From contig NZ_LR130844.1 of the NCBI RefSeq assembly GCF_900626155.1, forward strand, positions 1,632,880 to 1,696,879: DNA of 64,000 nt, given 5' to 3'. This document shows positions 19,777 to 28,067 of the stretch, piece after piece. The position numbers were made by a program, and so were the translations under genes. Every line of letters starts with the position of its first letter. The stretch's first letter is position 1. Source of the stretch: Anaerococcus vaginimassiliensis (GTDB taxonomy: Bacteria > Bacillota > Clostridia > Tissierellales > Peptoniphilaceae). The notes under the pieces are model-generated. The model had not been told where the DNA came from, did not search any database, and worked only from the letters and a program-made list of their open reading frames with translations.

Positions 19777-22700
19777 TTATCTACCTCCACTCCTTAAATT
19801 CTTACGCATTGATGCATTGACAATAACTTCATCAAGGAGAGTCCCTCCAAGATAAACTGGTATTACTATATCTCCAGTATTTTCAGATTTTAAATTTATG
19901 TTTGCAATTGCATCAGATATTTGTCTTCCTATATCAATTCCATTTACAGCAGATTCTTTATCATATCCACCTATGCCAACAGCTGATATGCTTGGGCTTA
20001 AAACCATATCACTTGCAACATTTTTCATTGAAGATTGTACTAGTCTCCTGCTCTTTTCTATTCCCTTAGATAAACCTTCCATAAAGTCTGGCATCCATGA
20101 TTCGTAGTCGGTAAGTGGACCAACATCTGGAACAGAGAAGTGCAGGTAAGACCTAATAGTTGATGCTACATTCGATACAGCCGATGTCACATTGCTAATC
20201 GCACTTCTAATCCCTCTTGCAATTCCGTTAATCATATCGGCTCCCCATGTATAAGCTTGAGATGCTAAATTCTTAATGTGATTAACTGCATTATTAAATC
20301 CATTTCTAATAGTGGACTGAATATTTGCCATGGTCGATGAAATACTCGATCTCATAGAATTAAAGGCAGACGATACGGCTGACTTTGCAGTATTCACTGC
20401 AGATGAAATAGTCGACTTTATGGAGTTCCAAGCAGATGAAACAAAGGACTTAATATTATTCATTGTTGATGAGATAAAGGTCTTTATCCCATTCCAGATT
20501 GATTCAAGGACTGTCTTAATAGAAGTCAAGATAGTCTCAATTGTCGTTTTTATATTGGTCCAGGATGTGGATATAAATGTTCCAATTGCAGTGATGACTG
20601 TTGTTAAAAACTCTTTTAGTCCATTCCAAATAGTCTCTACTTTTACTTTGATTGCATCAAGAACTGTTGAAATTAAAGTCTTAACACCTTCCCAAGTAGT
20701 TTTTATAAACTCTCCAACTGCTGTAAATACTTCTGTAGTTGTAGTTGAAATAGCTGTCCATATATTGGTAAAAGTAGTTTGAATTCCCGTCCAGAGGCTT
20801 GTAAAGAATTCTCCTAAACTTTGCCATAGACTCTTTGCTCCTTCAATAAAGGTATTCCAAGATTCAGTTAGAAAAGTTGTTATAGATGTCCATATACTGT
20901 TCCATCCTTCAGAAAGTCCATTCCATAGATTGGCAAAGAAGTCCTTGATGCCTTTCCAAGTAGTCTTAACACCTTCAATAAATCCAGACCAGAATTCTGA
21001 TAGAAAACTTGTGATTTCAGTCCAGGTACTTGTCCATGAATCAGATATCCCTTGCCATAGATTTACGAAGAATTCTTTTATACCATTCCAAATAGCAACT
21101 GTTGATTCCTTAATAGTTTCCCATATGGAGATTATTCCTTCTCTAAACCAGTCGCACTTCTTCCATAAAAGAACAAGTCCAGCTATTACTGCACCAATAG
21201 CAATAGGAACTATACCAATGGCTGATACTACTGCAGTGATTGCTGGTATAAGTGTACCTGTAAATATTCCAACTATCTTAGTAATTCCTCCTACTATTAG
21301 AGGTCCTTTGGTCATAATAGTTCCTATTGACCAGATAAGTTTTCCTACAATCATAAGTACAGGTCCAAGAGCAGCTATAAAAAGACCGATACCTGCAATA
21401 ATACCCTTTACTGGTCCTGGAAGTGCATTAAGTCCATTTACCAGTTTTGTTAATATATCTACTGCTTTTCTAACAGCAGGCATCAAAAGTTCTCCAAAAG
21501 ATATGGCTAATTCTTCTAAGGCAGATTGTAGGATTTTTAATTGACCAGCTAGGTTATCCTGCATAGTAGCAGCCATTTTTTCTGCTGTTCCATCAGCGTT
21601 ATAGATGGCATCACTTAAACTGTTGTAGTCTTTCTCACTGGCATTTATAATTGCCAACATCCCAGACATGGCATTTTTACCAAATATCATGGATGCTGCT
21701 TGTGCTTTTTGAGTTCCATCTAAATTAGCAAAGGCTACTCTAAAGGTGCTTAAAGTCTCATCAAGTGAAAGGCCCTGCACATCTTCAATAGATAAGCCCA
21801 ACATAGACATTCCGTTAATAACTTCTTTAGTTGGTGATGCGAGTCTTGTTAGTCCAGACCTTAAGGCTGTCCCTGCTTGTGAACCTTTTATTCCTGCGTT
21901 AGCCATTAAACCTATAGCTACTGCTGTATCTTCAACTGAATAGCCAAGGGCACCAGCAATAGGTGCAGCATATTTAAAGGTCTCACCCATTAATGAAACA
22001 TTGGTATTAGCATTAGATGATGCAGCAGCAAGAACATCAGCAAAGTGAGAAGAATCTTCTGCTTTTAAACCAAAGGCTGTAAGGGCATCTGTCACGATAT
22101 CTGAAGTAGTAGCTAGATCCTCACCACTCGCAGCAGCAAGGTTCATAATTCCTTCGATACCACCAATCATGTCCTTACTTTTCCAACCAGCCATTGCCAT
22201 GTAGTTCATAGCCTCTGCCGCTTCAGATGCTGAGAACTTGGTCTTGGCTCCCATTTCACGAGCCTTTTCCCTTAGGGCATCAAAGTCGGACCCTGTTGCA
22301 CCAGATACCGCTTTTACCTTGGACATGCCCGAATCAAAATCTGATGCAGTCTTTACAGCCGCTACCCCAAGACCTGCTACTGCAAGAGATACTGGCATCA
22401 TTTTTCTTCCTACATTTTCTATATTTTGCCCTGTGTTTTGCCATTTTTCTCCAGTAATAGCTATGTTTTGAAGGGTTTGATTAGTGGTTGCCCCTTGCCT
22501 TTCTAGAGATTTAAGGGCTTGTTCTGTTTCAATAATTTCACGTTTAAGGGCATCATATTGCTCTTGGGAAATCTTTCCTTCTGCAAGAGCCTGTTCAGCT
22601 TGTTTTTGTGCCTCTTTTAAAGATGTTAGTTTGTTCTTTGTTTCTTCTAAGGTCTGTCCTAATAGCTTATGCTTTTGTGAGATAAGTTCAGTGTTTCCAG

Positions 22701-22842
22701 GATCAAGTTTAAGAAGTTTGTTAACATCACGAAGTTCTGATTGAGTATGCTTAATCTCCGTATTTACTTGTTTTAGTGCAGTCTGTAATTTGGTAGTATC
22801 TCCACCAATCTCAACAGTTATTCCTTTTATTCTATTTGCCAA
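19777..22842 (-). CDS. Phage tail tape measure protein
   Basis: The 1021-residue protein starts at TTG (22842) after AGAGGAGGTGAGATA. The N-terminus is coiled coil (about 10-130). A TP901-type tape-measure core follows (about 150-470; AMAGWKSKDMIGGIEGIMNL, NANTNVSLMGETFKYAAPIA). Two long hydrophobic stretches lie at about 480-560 (GPVKGIIAGIGLFIAALGP, VVSAIGIVPIAIGAVIAG). A long array of Trp-containing helical repeats fills about 565-870 (WNGIKEFFVNLWQGISDSW and variants). Tape-measure length sets tail length, so the usual rule of about 1.5 angstrom per residue predicts a tail of roughly 150 nm. This supports siphovirus morphology. Confidence 0.95.
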   Translation of the reverse strand: MANRIKGITVEIGGDTTKLQTALKQVNTEIKHTQSELRDVNKLLKLDPGNTELISQKHKLLGQTLEETKNKLTSLKEAQKQAEQALAEGKISQEQYDALKREIIETEQALKSLERQGATTNQTLQNIAITGEKWQNTGQNIENVGRKMMPVSLAVAGLGVAAVKTASDFDSGMSKVKAVSGATGSDFDALREKAREMGAKTKFSASEAAEAMNYMAMAGWKSKDMIGGIEGIMNLAAASGEDLATTSDIVTDALTAFGLKAEDSSHFADVLAAASSNANTNVSLMGETFKYAAPIAGALGYSVEDTAVAIGLMANAGIKGSQAGTALRSGLTRLASPTKEVINGMSMLGLSIEDVQGLSLDETLSTFRVAFANLDGTQKAQAASMIFGKNAMSGMLAIINASEKDYNSLSDAIYNADGTAEKMAATMQDNLAGQLKILQSALEELAISFGELLMPAVRKAVDILTKLVNGLNALPGPVKGIIAGIGLFIAALGPVLMIVGKLIWSIGTIMTKGPLIVGGITKIVGIFTGTLIPAITAVVSAIGIVPIAIGAVIAGLVLLWKKCDWFREGIISIWETIKESTVAIWNGIKEFFVNLWQGISDSWTSTWTEITSFLSEFWSGFIEGVKTTWKGIKDFFANLWNGLSEGWNSIWTSITTFLTESWNTFIEGAKSLWQSLGEFFTSLWTGIQTTFTNIWTAISTTTTEVFTAVGEFIKTTWEGVKTLISTVLDAIKVKVETIWNGLKEFLTTVITAIGTFISTSWTNIKTTIETILTSIKTVLESIWNGIKTFISSTMNNIKSFVSSAWNSIKSTISSAVNTAKSAVSSAFNSMRSSISSTMANIQSTIRNGFNNAVNHIKNLASQAYTWGADMINGIARGIRSAISNVTSAVSNVASTIRSYLHFSVPDVGPLTDYESWMPDFMEGLSKGIEKSRRLVQSSMKNVASDMVLSPSISAVGIGGYDKESAVNGIDIGRQISDAIANINLKSENTGDIVIPVYLGGTLLDEVIVNASMRKNLRSGGR

Positions 22843-22884
22843 TATCTCACCTCCTCTTTAAAGATATATTTATCAGTGTTTTTA

Positions 22885-22913
22885 TTGATGTTTTTATCGA
22901 TTTCTGCTATACT
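22885..22913 (+). promoter_or_regulatory. Promoter of the toxin-antitoxin pair
   Basis: TTGATG (22885-22890), 17 nt, TATACT (22908-22913) on the plus strand, followed by GAGGTGATAAGT and the antitoxin ATG. The near-direct repeat TTTTTATTGATG / TTTTTATCGATT spans the -35 and could be the autoregulatory operator of the antitoxin. The promoter is independent of, and antisense to, the surrounding late phage operon. Confidence 0.65.
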
Positions 22914-22931
22914 TATCTTGAGGTGATAAGT

Positions 22932-23255
22932 ATGAATTTTGTAAAAGAATTATCCAATAAGACTGTATCCATTTCTGAATTCAATCGAGGCCTAGCTGGA
23001 CGTATTTTCGATGATGTCAAAGTGAACGGTTCCAAGGTCGTATTAAAGAACAACACTCCTGAGTGCATTCTTGTTTCCCCTGATGAATATACGAAACTCA
23101 TTGATGAGCTCGAAGATGCAAGAGATATTATGCTTGCCAATACAAGGATGTCATCAATGGATAAATCCGATTTAATTTCTCAAGATGAATTTGAAGAAGC
23201 CTTCCATATCGATTTAAATGAAGTCTCTCCTCTTGATGAGGACGAAATCGAATGA
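22932..23255 (+). CDS. Phd/YefM-type antitoxin
   Basis: The 107-residue protein has an N-terminal fold of the Phd/YefM class (VSISEFNRGLAGRIFDDVK, then VLKNNTPECILVSPDEYTKL), which binds DNA and the cognate toxin, and an acidic C-terminal tail (EEAFHIDLNEVSPLDEDEIE) suited to neutralise it. ATG at 22932 follows GAGGTGATAAG; upstream in-frame codons have no ribosome site. It overlaps the toxin start by 4 nt (ATGA arrangement). The pair runs against the phage late operon, between the tail chaperone and tape-measure genes, with its own promoter. It is probably an addiction cassette that stabilises the prophage. Confidence 0.85.
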   Translation: MNFVKELSNKTVSISEFNRGLAGRIFDDVKVNGSKVVLKNNTPECILVSPDEYTKLIDELEDARDIMLANTRMSSMDKSDLISQDEFEEAFHIDLNEVSPLDEDEIE

Positions 23256-23581
23256 ACTATAAACTATCCTTTATAAAAGAAGCCATCCAAGACTATAAAG
23301 CCTTAGATGGATCTCAAAGAAAAATTGTCGATAAAGCACTTAAGAGGATCTTAATAAATCCTCTTCCTAATACTGAAGGTGGGTATGGCAAGCCTCTTTC
23401 TAACCTTTCTGATTCTAAGCTTGCTGGTCTTATGAAAATTAAACTTAAGAGTTCAGGTCTTAGGATCGTTTATAAATTGGAAAAATCAGATGATGAAGTT
23501 CTTGTCATTATTATCGGTGCAAGAGCCGAATCCAAAGTCTATAAAGATGCTGAAAAAAGAGTAGCTAAGCTTGAAGATTAG
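23252..23581 (+). CDS. RelE/ParE superfamily toxin
   Basis: The 109-residue basic protein has the RelE/ParE-type pattern: YKLSFIKEAIQDYKALDGSQ at the N-terminus, a central helix pair, SGLRIVYKLEKSDDEVLVII and IIGARAESKVYKDAEKR at the C-terminus. RelE members cleave mRNA on the ribosome and ParE members poison gyrase; the sequence alone does not decide, though the SGLRIVYKL/ARAESKVYKDA arrangement looks nearer RelE/YafQ-like mRNases. Its last codons overlap tail to tail with the stop of the gpGT extension on the other strand (23578). Confidence 0.85.
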   Translation: MNYKLSFIKEAIQDYKALDGSQRKIVDKALKRILINPLPNTEGGYGKPLSNLSDSKLAGLMKIKLKSSGLRIVYKLEKSDDEVLVIIIGARAESKVYKDAEKRVAKLED

Positions 23582-24116
23582 AACTTATCATAATCTTCTT
23601 GCGTAGCTACTTCTTTGTATTTATATTCATCGTTATTCTTTTCTGTAAACATATCATTTACAAGTCCAATTGTTAGTAGGGATAAATCAGAAACAGAAAG
23701 ACCAAGTTCCACTGCCCTTAATAGAAACAAGGGTGTAGTCATTGGTCTTTCTGTTGGTCTTACTTTTTTTTAGGAACTTCTTCCGATTTTATATTAAGTC
23801 CCCACAACTCAATTAGCTGAGGTAGAATTTGGTAAATTGAAAAGGTTGAGAAATTATCTAACCATTCTTCTGGACTATCAGGAACAGATTTGTCTCCATG
23901 CTTTGCCATTACATAGGCTATATTTTCAAATAGTTCTAATGAACCTATATCAAGGTTAGATTTATCTTCATCATTTTTCTTCATGGACTTTTCTAATTCC
24001 ATCAAGTCTTTGAAGATATCTCTTCCAAATTTAAGTCTATAGATTCTTGGGATAGCTGCTGATGCACGGAAAACAACATCTTTCCCATCAATTTGAATTT
24101 TCTTGGTTAGTGCCAT
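23578..24116 (-). CDS. Tail assembly chaperone GT (-1 frameshift product)
   Basis: After gpG ends in CCT AAA AAA AAG TAA, the -1 frame is open without interruption: VRPTERPMTTPLFLLRAVEL through YKYKEVATQEDYDKF, stopping at 23578. The A-rich run just before the gpG stop is a plausible slippery site (about 23762-23770). The lambda G/GT pair and many siphoviruses use exactly this arrangement to make a minor fusion chaperone that recruits major tail protein to the tape measure. The extension adds about 60 residues. The frameshift is inferred from the intact downstream frame, its position and the slippery run. Confidence 0.8.
23760..24116 (-). CDS. Tail assembly chaperone gpG
   Basis: The 118-residue protein begins MALTKKIQIDGKDVVFRASA and contains AAIPRIYRLKFGRDIFKDL, a motif pattern of small tail-tube chaperones encoded just before the tape measure in Firmicute siphoviruses. 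It is preceded by GGAGGTAAATAAAT and directly follows the major tail protein gene (2-nt gap). It ends KSEEVPKKK at an A-rich slippery run. Together with the GT fusion it is expected to keep tape measure and tail protein competent for polymerisation; neither protein ends up in the virion. Confidence 0.85.
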   Translation of the reverse strand: MALTKKIQIDGKDVVFRASAAIPRIYRLKFGRDIFKDLMELEKSMKKNDEDKSNLDIGSLELFENIAYVMAKHGDKSVPDSPEEWLDNFSTFSIYQILPQLIELWGLNIKSEEVPKKK

Positions 24117-24118
24117 AT

Positions 24119-24715
24119 TTATTTACCTCCAACACTTGCTCTTGAAGGTGTTACTGTCGTTTCTGTTGGCATATAGACTGACTTATACCAACCATCGTAA
24201 GTTTCCTTCGTAGTTTCTTCACCTGTTCTAGCCTTTACATTTCCATTTGGAAGTGGTCTTGCTTGGATAGATAAGGTTTCTGGTTGAACTTCTCTTGATT
24301 CTTCATTAGTTTCTCCTTCGAGAGTAGGTCTTGCTGCTGAACAGTTATACATAACGTGACGGATTTTCTTTTGGTCTCCATCAAACTCAAATAACAGTGC
24401 AAAGTTTGCAGTTTCAGAGTTTGAAGACTCAATTAGAACTTTATTGGAGTCTGATTTTTCCATCAAAACATCAGTCCTAAAGGATTCTGGAATAAGAGCG
24501 ATTTCCAAATCTCCGTCATATCCCATATTGTTTGAAATAGCGTAGTATTCAATTCCATCTGCATAAAAGCTTTCAGGCTCTCCATTTGGATCTAGTGAAA
24601 TTGAAACAGCACCAGGCATCGGTACTGGTGTCTTATATTTAATAACGCCCTCTTCGGCTTTATCAAGGAGAGCGTAATGCACATTACAAATATTAAACTT
24701 TACCTTATTTGCCAT
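24119..24715 (-). CDS. Major tail (tube) protein
   Basis: I chose ATG at 24715 with GGGAGGTAACAATT before it, giving 198 residues starting MANKVKFNICNVHYALL. The N-terminus, TPVPMPGAVSISLDPNGEPE and FADGIEYYAISNNMGYDGDL are typical of phi13/Lactococcus-type major tail proteins. It lies in the standard position between the tail-completion gene and gpG. A second, earlier copy of its first 12 codons lies 169 nt upstream (24850-24884), separated by an unrelated insert with an inverted repeat. It forms the tail tube; no sheath gene is present, so the virion is siphovirus-like. Confidence 0.92.
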   Translation of the reverse strand: MANKVKFNICNVHYALLDKAEEGVIKYKTPVPMPGAVSISLDPNGEPESFYADGIEYYAISNNMGYDGDLEIALIPESFRTDVLMEKSDSNKVLIESSNSETANFALLFEFDGDQKKIRHVMYNCSAARPTLEGETNEESREVQPETLSIQARPLPNGNVKARTGEETTKETYDGWYKSVYMPTETTVTPSRASVGGK

Positions 24716-24884
24716 AATTGTTACCTCCCATAAATTGTAGTGAGTCAGCTCCATCACAATTCTCTTCGCTCCTTATCAGTCGCAGAGAATTGGATTGCGT
24801 GACATCTGACCTACCTGCCACTCGCAAGGCTCGTGGGGTTAGGTCATTAACATTACAAATATTAAATTTAACTTTATTAGCCAT
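24705..24884 (-). pseudogene. Truncated duplicate start of the major tail protein gene
   Basis: A perfect ribosome site (GGAGGTAAAAA) and ATG at 24884 open a 59-codon frame. Its first 12 residues, MANKVKFNICNV, equal the true tail protein, after which it reads unrelated sequence (DLTPRALRVAGRSDVTQS and on) and stops within the real gene's start. The 35-bp repeated block differs at four positions, all synonymous third bases. It is probably a recombination scar between two related phage tail genes. It may still be translated as a short peptide and reinitiate at the true start. Confidence 0.7.
24757..24792. repeat. Inverted repeat inside the tail-gene insert
   Basis: CAATTCTCT at 24757-24765 is the exact reverse complement of AGAGAATTG at 24784-24792, with CG pairs allowing the stem to extend inward. 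It lies in the extra segment between the two copies of the tail protein start and could be part of a small dispersed repeat. Confidence 0.55.
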
Positions 24885-25203
24885 TTTTTACCTCCATAGT
24901 AAATTCATAGAGAACCTCATAGAGTCTCTCTGATTCAATCCAAACTTCAGATTTTTCATAATAGATTTTTTCTCTATCAAGTATCTCTTCTATTTTTTCT
25001 TCTAATTTTAAATCTTTCTTATCAGTATAAAGCTCTAAGTCTATCTGGGTGTTTTTATAGAAAACTACTCCATCTGCACCAAAGTGCTTATTCTTTGGAA
25101 ATAGGTAGACCATAAATGGGGGATCTGGACTTTCTCCCTCAGCAAAATGTGAATATGCAAAGGGAAGTCCCATATCTTCAATTATTTTTAATAGCCTATC
25201 CAT
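24877..25203 (-). CDS. Putative tail completion/terminator protein
   Basis: The 108-residue protein (LLKIIEDMGLPFAYSHFAEG, PPFMVYLFPKNKHFGADGVV, QIDLELYTDKKDLKLEEKIE) matches the pattern of small phage proteins between the HK97-gp10-like gene and the major tail protein that close the tail tube (gp17/U-like, DUF3168-type). It overlaps the previous gene by 8 nt. Its end overlaps the duplicated tail-protein start by 8 nt (24877-24884). Function is assigned by position and length; no catalytic motif is expected. Confidence 0.65.
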   Translation of the reverse strand: MDRLLKIIEDMGLPFAYSHFAEGESPDPPFMVYLFPKNKHFGADGVVFYKNTQIDLELYTDKKDLKLEEKIEEILDREKIYYEKSEVWIESERLYEVLYEFTMEVKNG

Positions 25204-25576
25204 TGTTTAGTTTCCTCATAATATTTTCTTCCAATTCTCTGATTCCTTTCTCTTCAGCTGGCCCAATGTGTGGCTTAGCAGACACTCTTCCACCTTGTCT
25301 TAGGACGTGACCTTTTTCAAGTAGATGAGCCAGCTGATATCTATTTCTTGAGTGAACTACAAGTTCTATTGAATTTGAAGTTTCTTTTATAGTTTTTACA
25401 GACCAAGATTTAGAATATTTCTTTGTTTCTCCTACAGGTGCATTTTCTTGTATGTCTTTTCTAATATTGCTACCAGCTTTTTTAACTTCCTTTTTGACTT
25501 CATCTGTTGCCATATCAGAATATTCTTCTAAGCCCTTCATTATTTCATTGGCGAGGTTTTCAATTTTTACATTCAT
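25196..25576 (-). CDS. HK97-gp10-like neck/tail component
   Basis: The 126-residue protein begins MNVKIENLANEIMKGLEEYS and contains KKAGSNIRKDIQENAPVGET, KYSKSWSVK and LAHLLEKGHVLRQGGRV, all typical of the HK97 gp10 family that joins the head completion proteins to the tail. ATG follows AAGGTGAGTAG. The overlap with the head-closure gene is 4 nt (ATGA-type). It acts in assembly of the head-tail interface. Confidence 0.87.
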   Translation of the reverse strand: MNVKIENLANEIMKGLEEYSDMATDEVKKEVKKAGSNIRKDIQENAPVGETKKYSKSWSVKTIKETSNSIELVVHSRNRYQLAHLLEKGHVLRQGGRVSAKPHIGPAEEKGIRELEENIMRKLNNG

Positions 25577-25905
25577 CTACTCACCTTCCTACATCTAAAC
25601 TTTATAAGTCTATTTTCATAGTTCATAAAGTCAATTGAGATGATATTGTACATTTCATCATCAAATAGAATTCTGTATTCTGAAGTGTTAATATTCTTTA
25701 ACCTATTTTGAAATCTCACAGTAAAAGAAATATCTGACCTATCTACTTCCATCCCAAGAAAAACTTCTTCGCCTTTACCTTGAAAAGAAATATAGGCTGA
25801 CGTTTCTAGATAATCCGTCCATACTGACTTATGGTTACCAATTCTATCCACCTCAACATTTTTATTTTGAAAGATTATTTTTCTATTTAAATCTGATATC
25901 CTCAT
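25573..25905 (-). CDS. Head closure protein (SPP1 gp16-like)
   Basis: The 110-residue protein has the head-closure pattern: MRISDLNRKIIFQNKN at the N-terminus, RIGNHKSVWTDYLETSAYIS, then SEYRILFDDEMYNIISID and KFRCRKVSR at the C-terminus. Proteins of this family sit under the connector and stop DNA leakage after packaging. It overlaps the connector gene by 1 nt and the gp10-like gene by 4 nt, consistent with a single head-tail joining cassette. Confidence 0.87.
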   Translation of the reverse strand: MRISDLNRKIIFQNKNVEVDRIGNHKSVWTDYLETSAYISFQGKGEEVFLGMEVDRSDISFTVRFQNRLKNINTSEYRILFDDEMYNIISIDFMNYENRLIKFRCRKVSR

Positions 25906-26177
25906 TAGAACTCAGCCTTTCTCATTCCAAACAATAAAGCCCTTAGAGTTAAGTTTAATTCAGAATAATCTGCCTCTTCTCGGTGTTCATAAAGATAAGC
26001 AGTCATATAGAGGACAGCTATCTTTCCATTTGGATTTTTAGAAAGGTCTTCTTCACTATCAACTCTGGCTACATCCATGGAGTGTTTTATTGATGATTGG
26101 ATGAGAGAATTAATCATCTCATCCTCATCATCAAAATCCACCCTTAAATAGGATTTTGCCTCTTCAAGAGTAATCAT
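25905..26177 (-). CDS. Head-tail connector protein (gp6-like)
   Basis: The 90-residue protein begins MITLEEAKSYLRVDFDDEDE, the standard N-terminus of gp6-like phage head-tail connectors, followed by MINSLIQSSIKHSMDVA and a C-terminal helix (LNLTLRALLFGMRKAEF). AAGGAGTAAATT precedes the ATG. It forms the ring below the portal to which closure proteins attach. It lies immediately after the capsid gene, as in other HK97-type head modules. Confidence 0.88.
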   Translation of the reverse strand: MITLEEAKSYLRVDFDDEDEMINSLIQSSIKHSMDVARVDSEEDLSKNPNGKIAVLYMTAYLYEHREEADYSELNLTLRALLFGMRKAEF

Positions 26178-26187
26178 AATTTACTCC

Positions 26188-27378
26188 TTAGGCAGTGGCA
26201 CCAATTTTTAATAGTTTAACTGCTTCTCTTAAAACTAGGATTCCATCAACTCTTTCTTTGCCTAAGAAACCAATCATGCCATTACCAGCAAATAGTTCCT
26301 TTAAGTCTTGGAAAGATCTATTTCCTCTATCTCCAATCTTGTAGTACGAAAAATCGCCAAAGGCTACAGCAAGTTTTCCTTTATCAGCTTTTGGAGCAAA
26401 GGCAGATGTGTAGGCAGGATATCCTAAAAGTCTATCTGGTTCTCCATCTTTAAGTGATGGTTGCCAAATATATGCACCATTAACATCTTTAAGCTTTCTA
26501 ATTTGAGCAACTGTTGCATCATTTAATATGAAGGCTGCTTTCTTCCTATAAGGTCTGTCTAATGAGTAAACTAAATCAATTAGTTCATCCGCATTAATTG
26601 TTTGAGCCTTTGTTGTCAGGCCAAGTTCTCCACCCTTTTTAGAGTCAAAAATTCCTGTAGGTTTATTTACTCCATCTCCATTTAGGAAGGCATCCTCTTC
26701 AGCATTTGCTAGTGCTCTAGTAAATTCTTCAGTGATGTATTTTTCTAGATTAAAGGCTGCATCATAGAGAAGCTCTTCAGTTACTTTAATTCCAACATGA
26801 AGTTTATGTGCATCAAGAGATACTTGATCAAATGTGCCATCTCCAAAGGTTAGTTGACCACCTTCTTCAACCCATAGGGCAGCTGGTTTTGTAGCTGCAA
26901 TATTGATTTTATGAAGTCCTGAAGTTTGAACTTTTGTAGCTAGTTTTCTTACAATATTTTCATCTTCAAGACCATTTACAATATCTGTTTCCATTTCTTC
27001 TGGAACTAAATATCCACCACTTTCATCTGTACCAACTTTTAATTCATTGGAAATATCTCTAAAGTTAGTTCTTAATGCTTTCATCATAGATTTCTTATAG
27101 ACATTTCTTGCCCTCATTGGCTTTTCTTCTTCATTAAAAGTAGCAGGTTCATTTGTTAGTGCTTGAGTAGTAGGTTTTTCTAAGGATTTATCCATTTCTT
27201 CTTCCCTCTTCTTTCTTTCAATTTCACGAGTATAATTCTCGATAGTTCTTTCCATCTCTTCATATGTCTTAAAGTCTTCATCAGACATTAGACCCTTTTC
27301 ATCTTTCTTAGATTCAGCAAATGCCTTTGCCTCATCCCAAGCCTTAGTTCTCTTTTCTAAAAGTTCTTTTAAATTCAT
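26188..27378 (-). CDS. HK97-fold major capsid protein
   Basis: ATG at 27378 follows TTGGAGGTAATT (an upstream start at 27390 would overlap the protease). The 396-residue precursor has a charged coiled-coil delta domain (about 1-95; KRTKAWDEAKAFAESKKDE) that serves as internal scaffold, then the HK97 body: GTDESGGYLVPEEMETDIVN, ALWVEEGGQLTFGDGTFDQ, VTEELLYDAAFNLEKYI, EEDAFLNGDGVNKPTGI and LLGYPAYTSAF. The ClpP-like protease encoded upstream is expected to remove the delta domain during maturation. Confidence 0.95.
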   Translation of the reverse strand: MNLKELLEKRTKAWDEAKAFAESKKDEKGLMSDEDFKTYEEMERTIENYTREIERKKREEEMDKSLEKPTTQALTNEPATFNEEEKPMRARNVYKKSMMKALRTNFRDISNELKVGTDESGGYLVPEEMETDIVNGLEDENIVRKLATKVQTSGLHKINIAATKPAALWVEEGGQLTFGDGTFDQVSLDAHKLHVGIKVTEELLYDAAFNLEKYITEEFTRALANAEEDAFLNGDGVNKPTGIFDSKKGGELGLTTKAQTINADELIDLVYSLDRPYRKKAAFILNDATVAQIRKLKDVNGAYIWQPSLKDGEPDRLLGYPAYTSAFAPKADKGKLAVAFGDFSYYKIGDRGNRSFQDLKELFAGNGMIGFLGKERVDGILVLREAVKLLKIGATA

Positions 27379-27380
27379 AA

Positions 27381-28067
27381 TTACCTCCAAGTGTTTTTAA
27401 TTTTGTTTAATCTTTCTTCTACCTCACTCATTGAGTGAGTCTTTACTTCTTTATTTATCTTTGTTAAAAGTGAGTTTGTAACTGCTCGTCTTGAAAAAAC
27501 CATATTAGTGACTTTTTCATCTTTTCTTTTGTCAGTGAGAGTTCCATCACAAAAACCCATCTCAATAGCCTTGTTCTTATCAAACCAAGTCTCTCCATCC
27601 ATTAGATTAGAAATTTCTTCTCTTGATAAACCTGTCTTAATCTCATAAGCATTGATGATTGATTCCTTGACTTCCTTTAACATATCTATGGCTTTTTGCA
27701 TTTCTTTTGAGTCACCAATGGCTACAGTTAAGGGGTTGTGAATCATCATTAGTGAGGTAGGACTCATCAATACTTCAGTTCCTGCCATAGCAATGACTGA
27801 TGCTGCTGATGCTGCAAGCCCGTCAATCTTAATAGTCACATTTCCCTTGTGCTCTAAAAGCATGGTGTAAATACTTGATGCAGCTATACAATCTCCACCA
27901 GGAGAGTTGATCCACACAGTTATGTCTCCACTTTTATTTTTTAATTCTTCAAAAAAGAGCCTTGGTGTGATTTCATCATCAAACCAAGACTCTTCTGCAA
28001 TTACTCCATCTATATAGAGTTCATTTGAATCCTTTTTCCAGTTCCAAAATATTTTATTATTCTTCAT
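27381..28067 (-). CDS. Head maturation protease, ClpP-like (S14)
   Basis: The 228-residue protein has a ClpP fold: ITVWINSPGGDCIAASSIY, then GLAASAASVIAMAG carrying the catalytic serine (SAAS), and MMIHNPLTVAIGDSKEMQK carrying the catalytic histidine, with the aspartate expected near GETWFDKNKAIEMGF. Phage ClpP-like proteases cut the capsid scaffold domain and are encoded between portal and capsid, as here. The start overlaps the end of the portal gene by 11 nt, and its Shine-Dalgarno is distant, implying translational coupling to the portal. Confidence 0.93.
   Translation of the reverse strand: MKNNKIFWNWKKDSNELYIDGVIAEESWFDDEITPRLFFEELKNKSGDITVWINSPGGDCIAASSIYTMLLEHKGNVTIKIDGLAASAASVIAMAGTEVLMSPTSLMMIHNPLTVAIGDSKEMQKAIDMLKEVKESIINAYEIKTGLSREEISNLMDGETWFDKNKAIEMGFCDGTLTDKRKDEKVTNMVFSRRAVTNSLLTKINKEVKTHSMSEVEERLNKIKNTWR

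Noticed and set aside
20330-21544. Long plus-strand open frames opposite the tape measure gene
   Set aside because: They mirror the repetitive coding of the tape measure protein, lack ribosome sites and have repetitive Val/Ile/Asp composition; they are antisense shadows.
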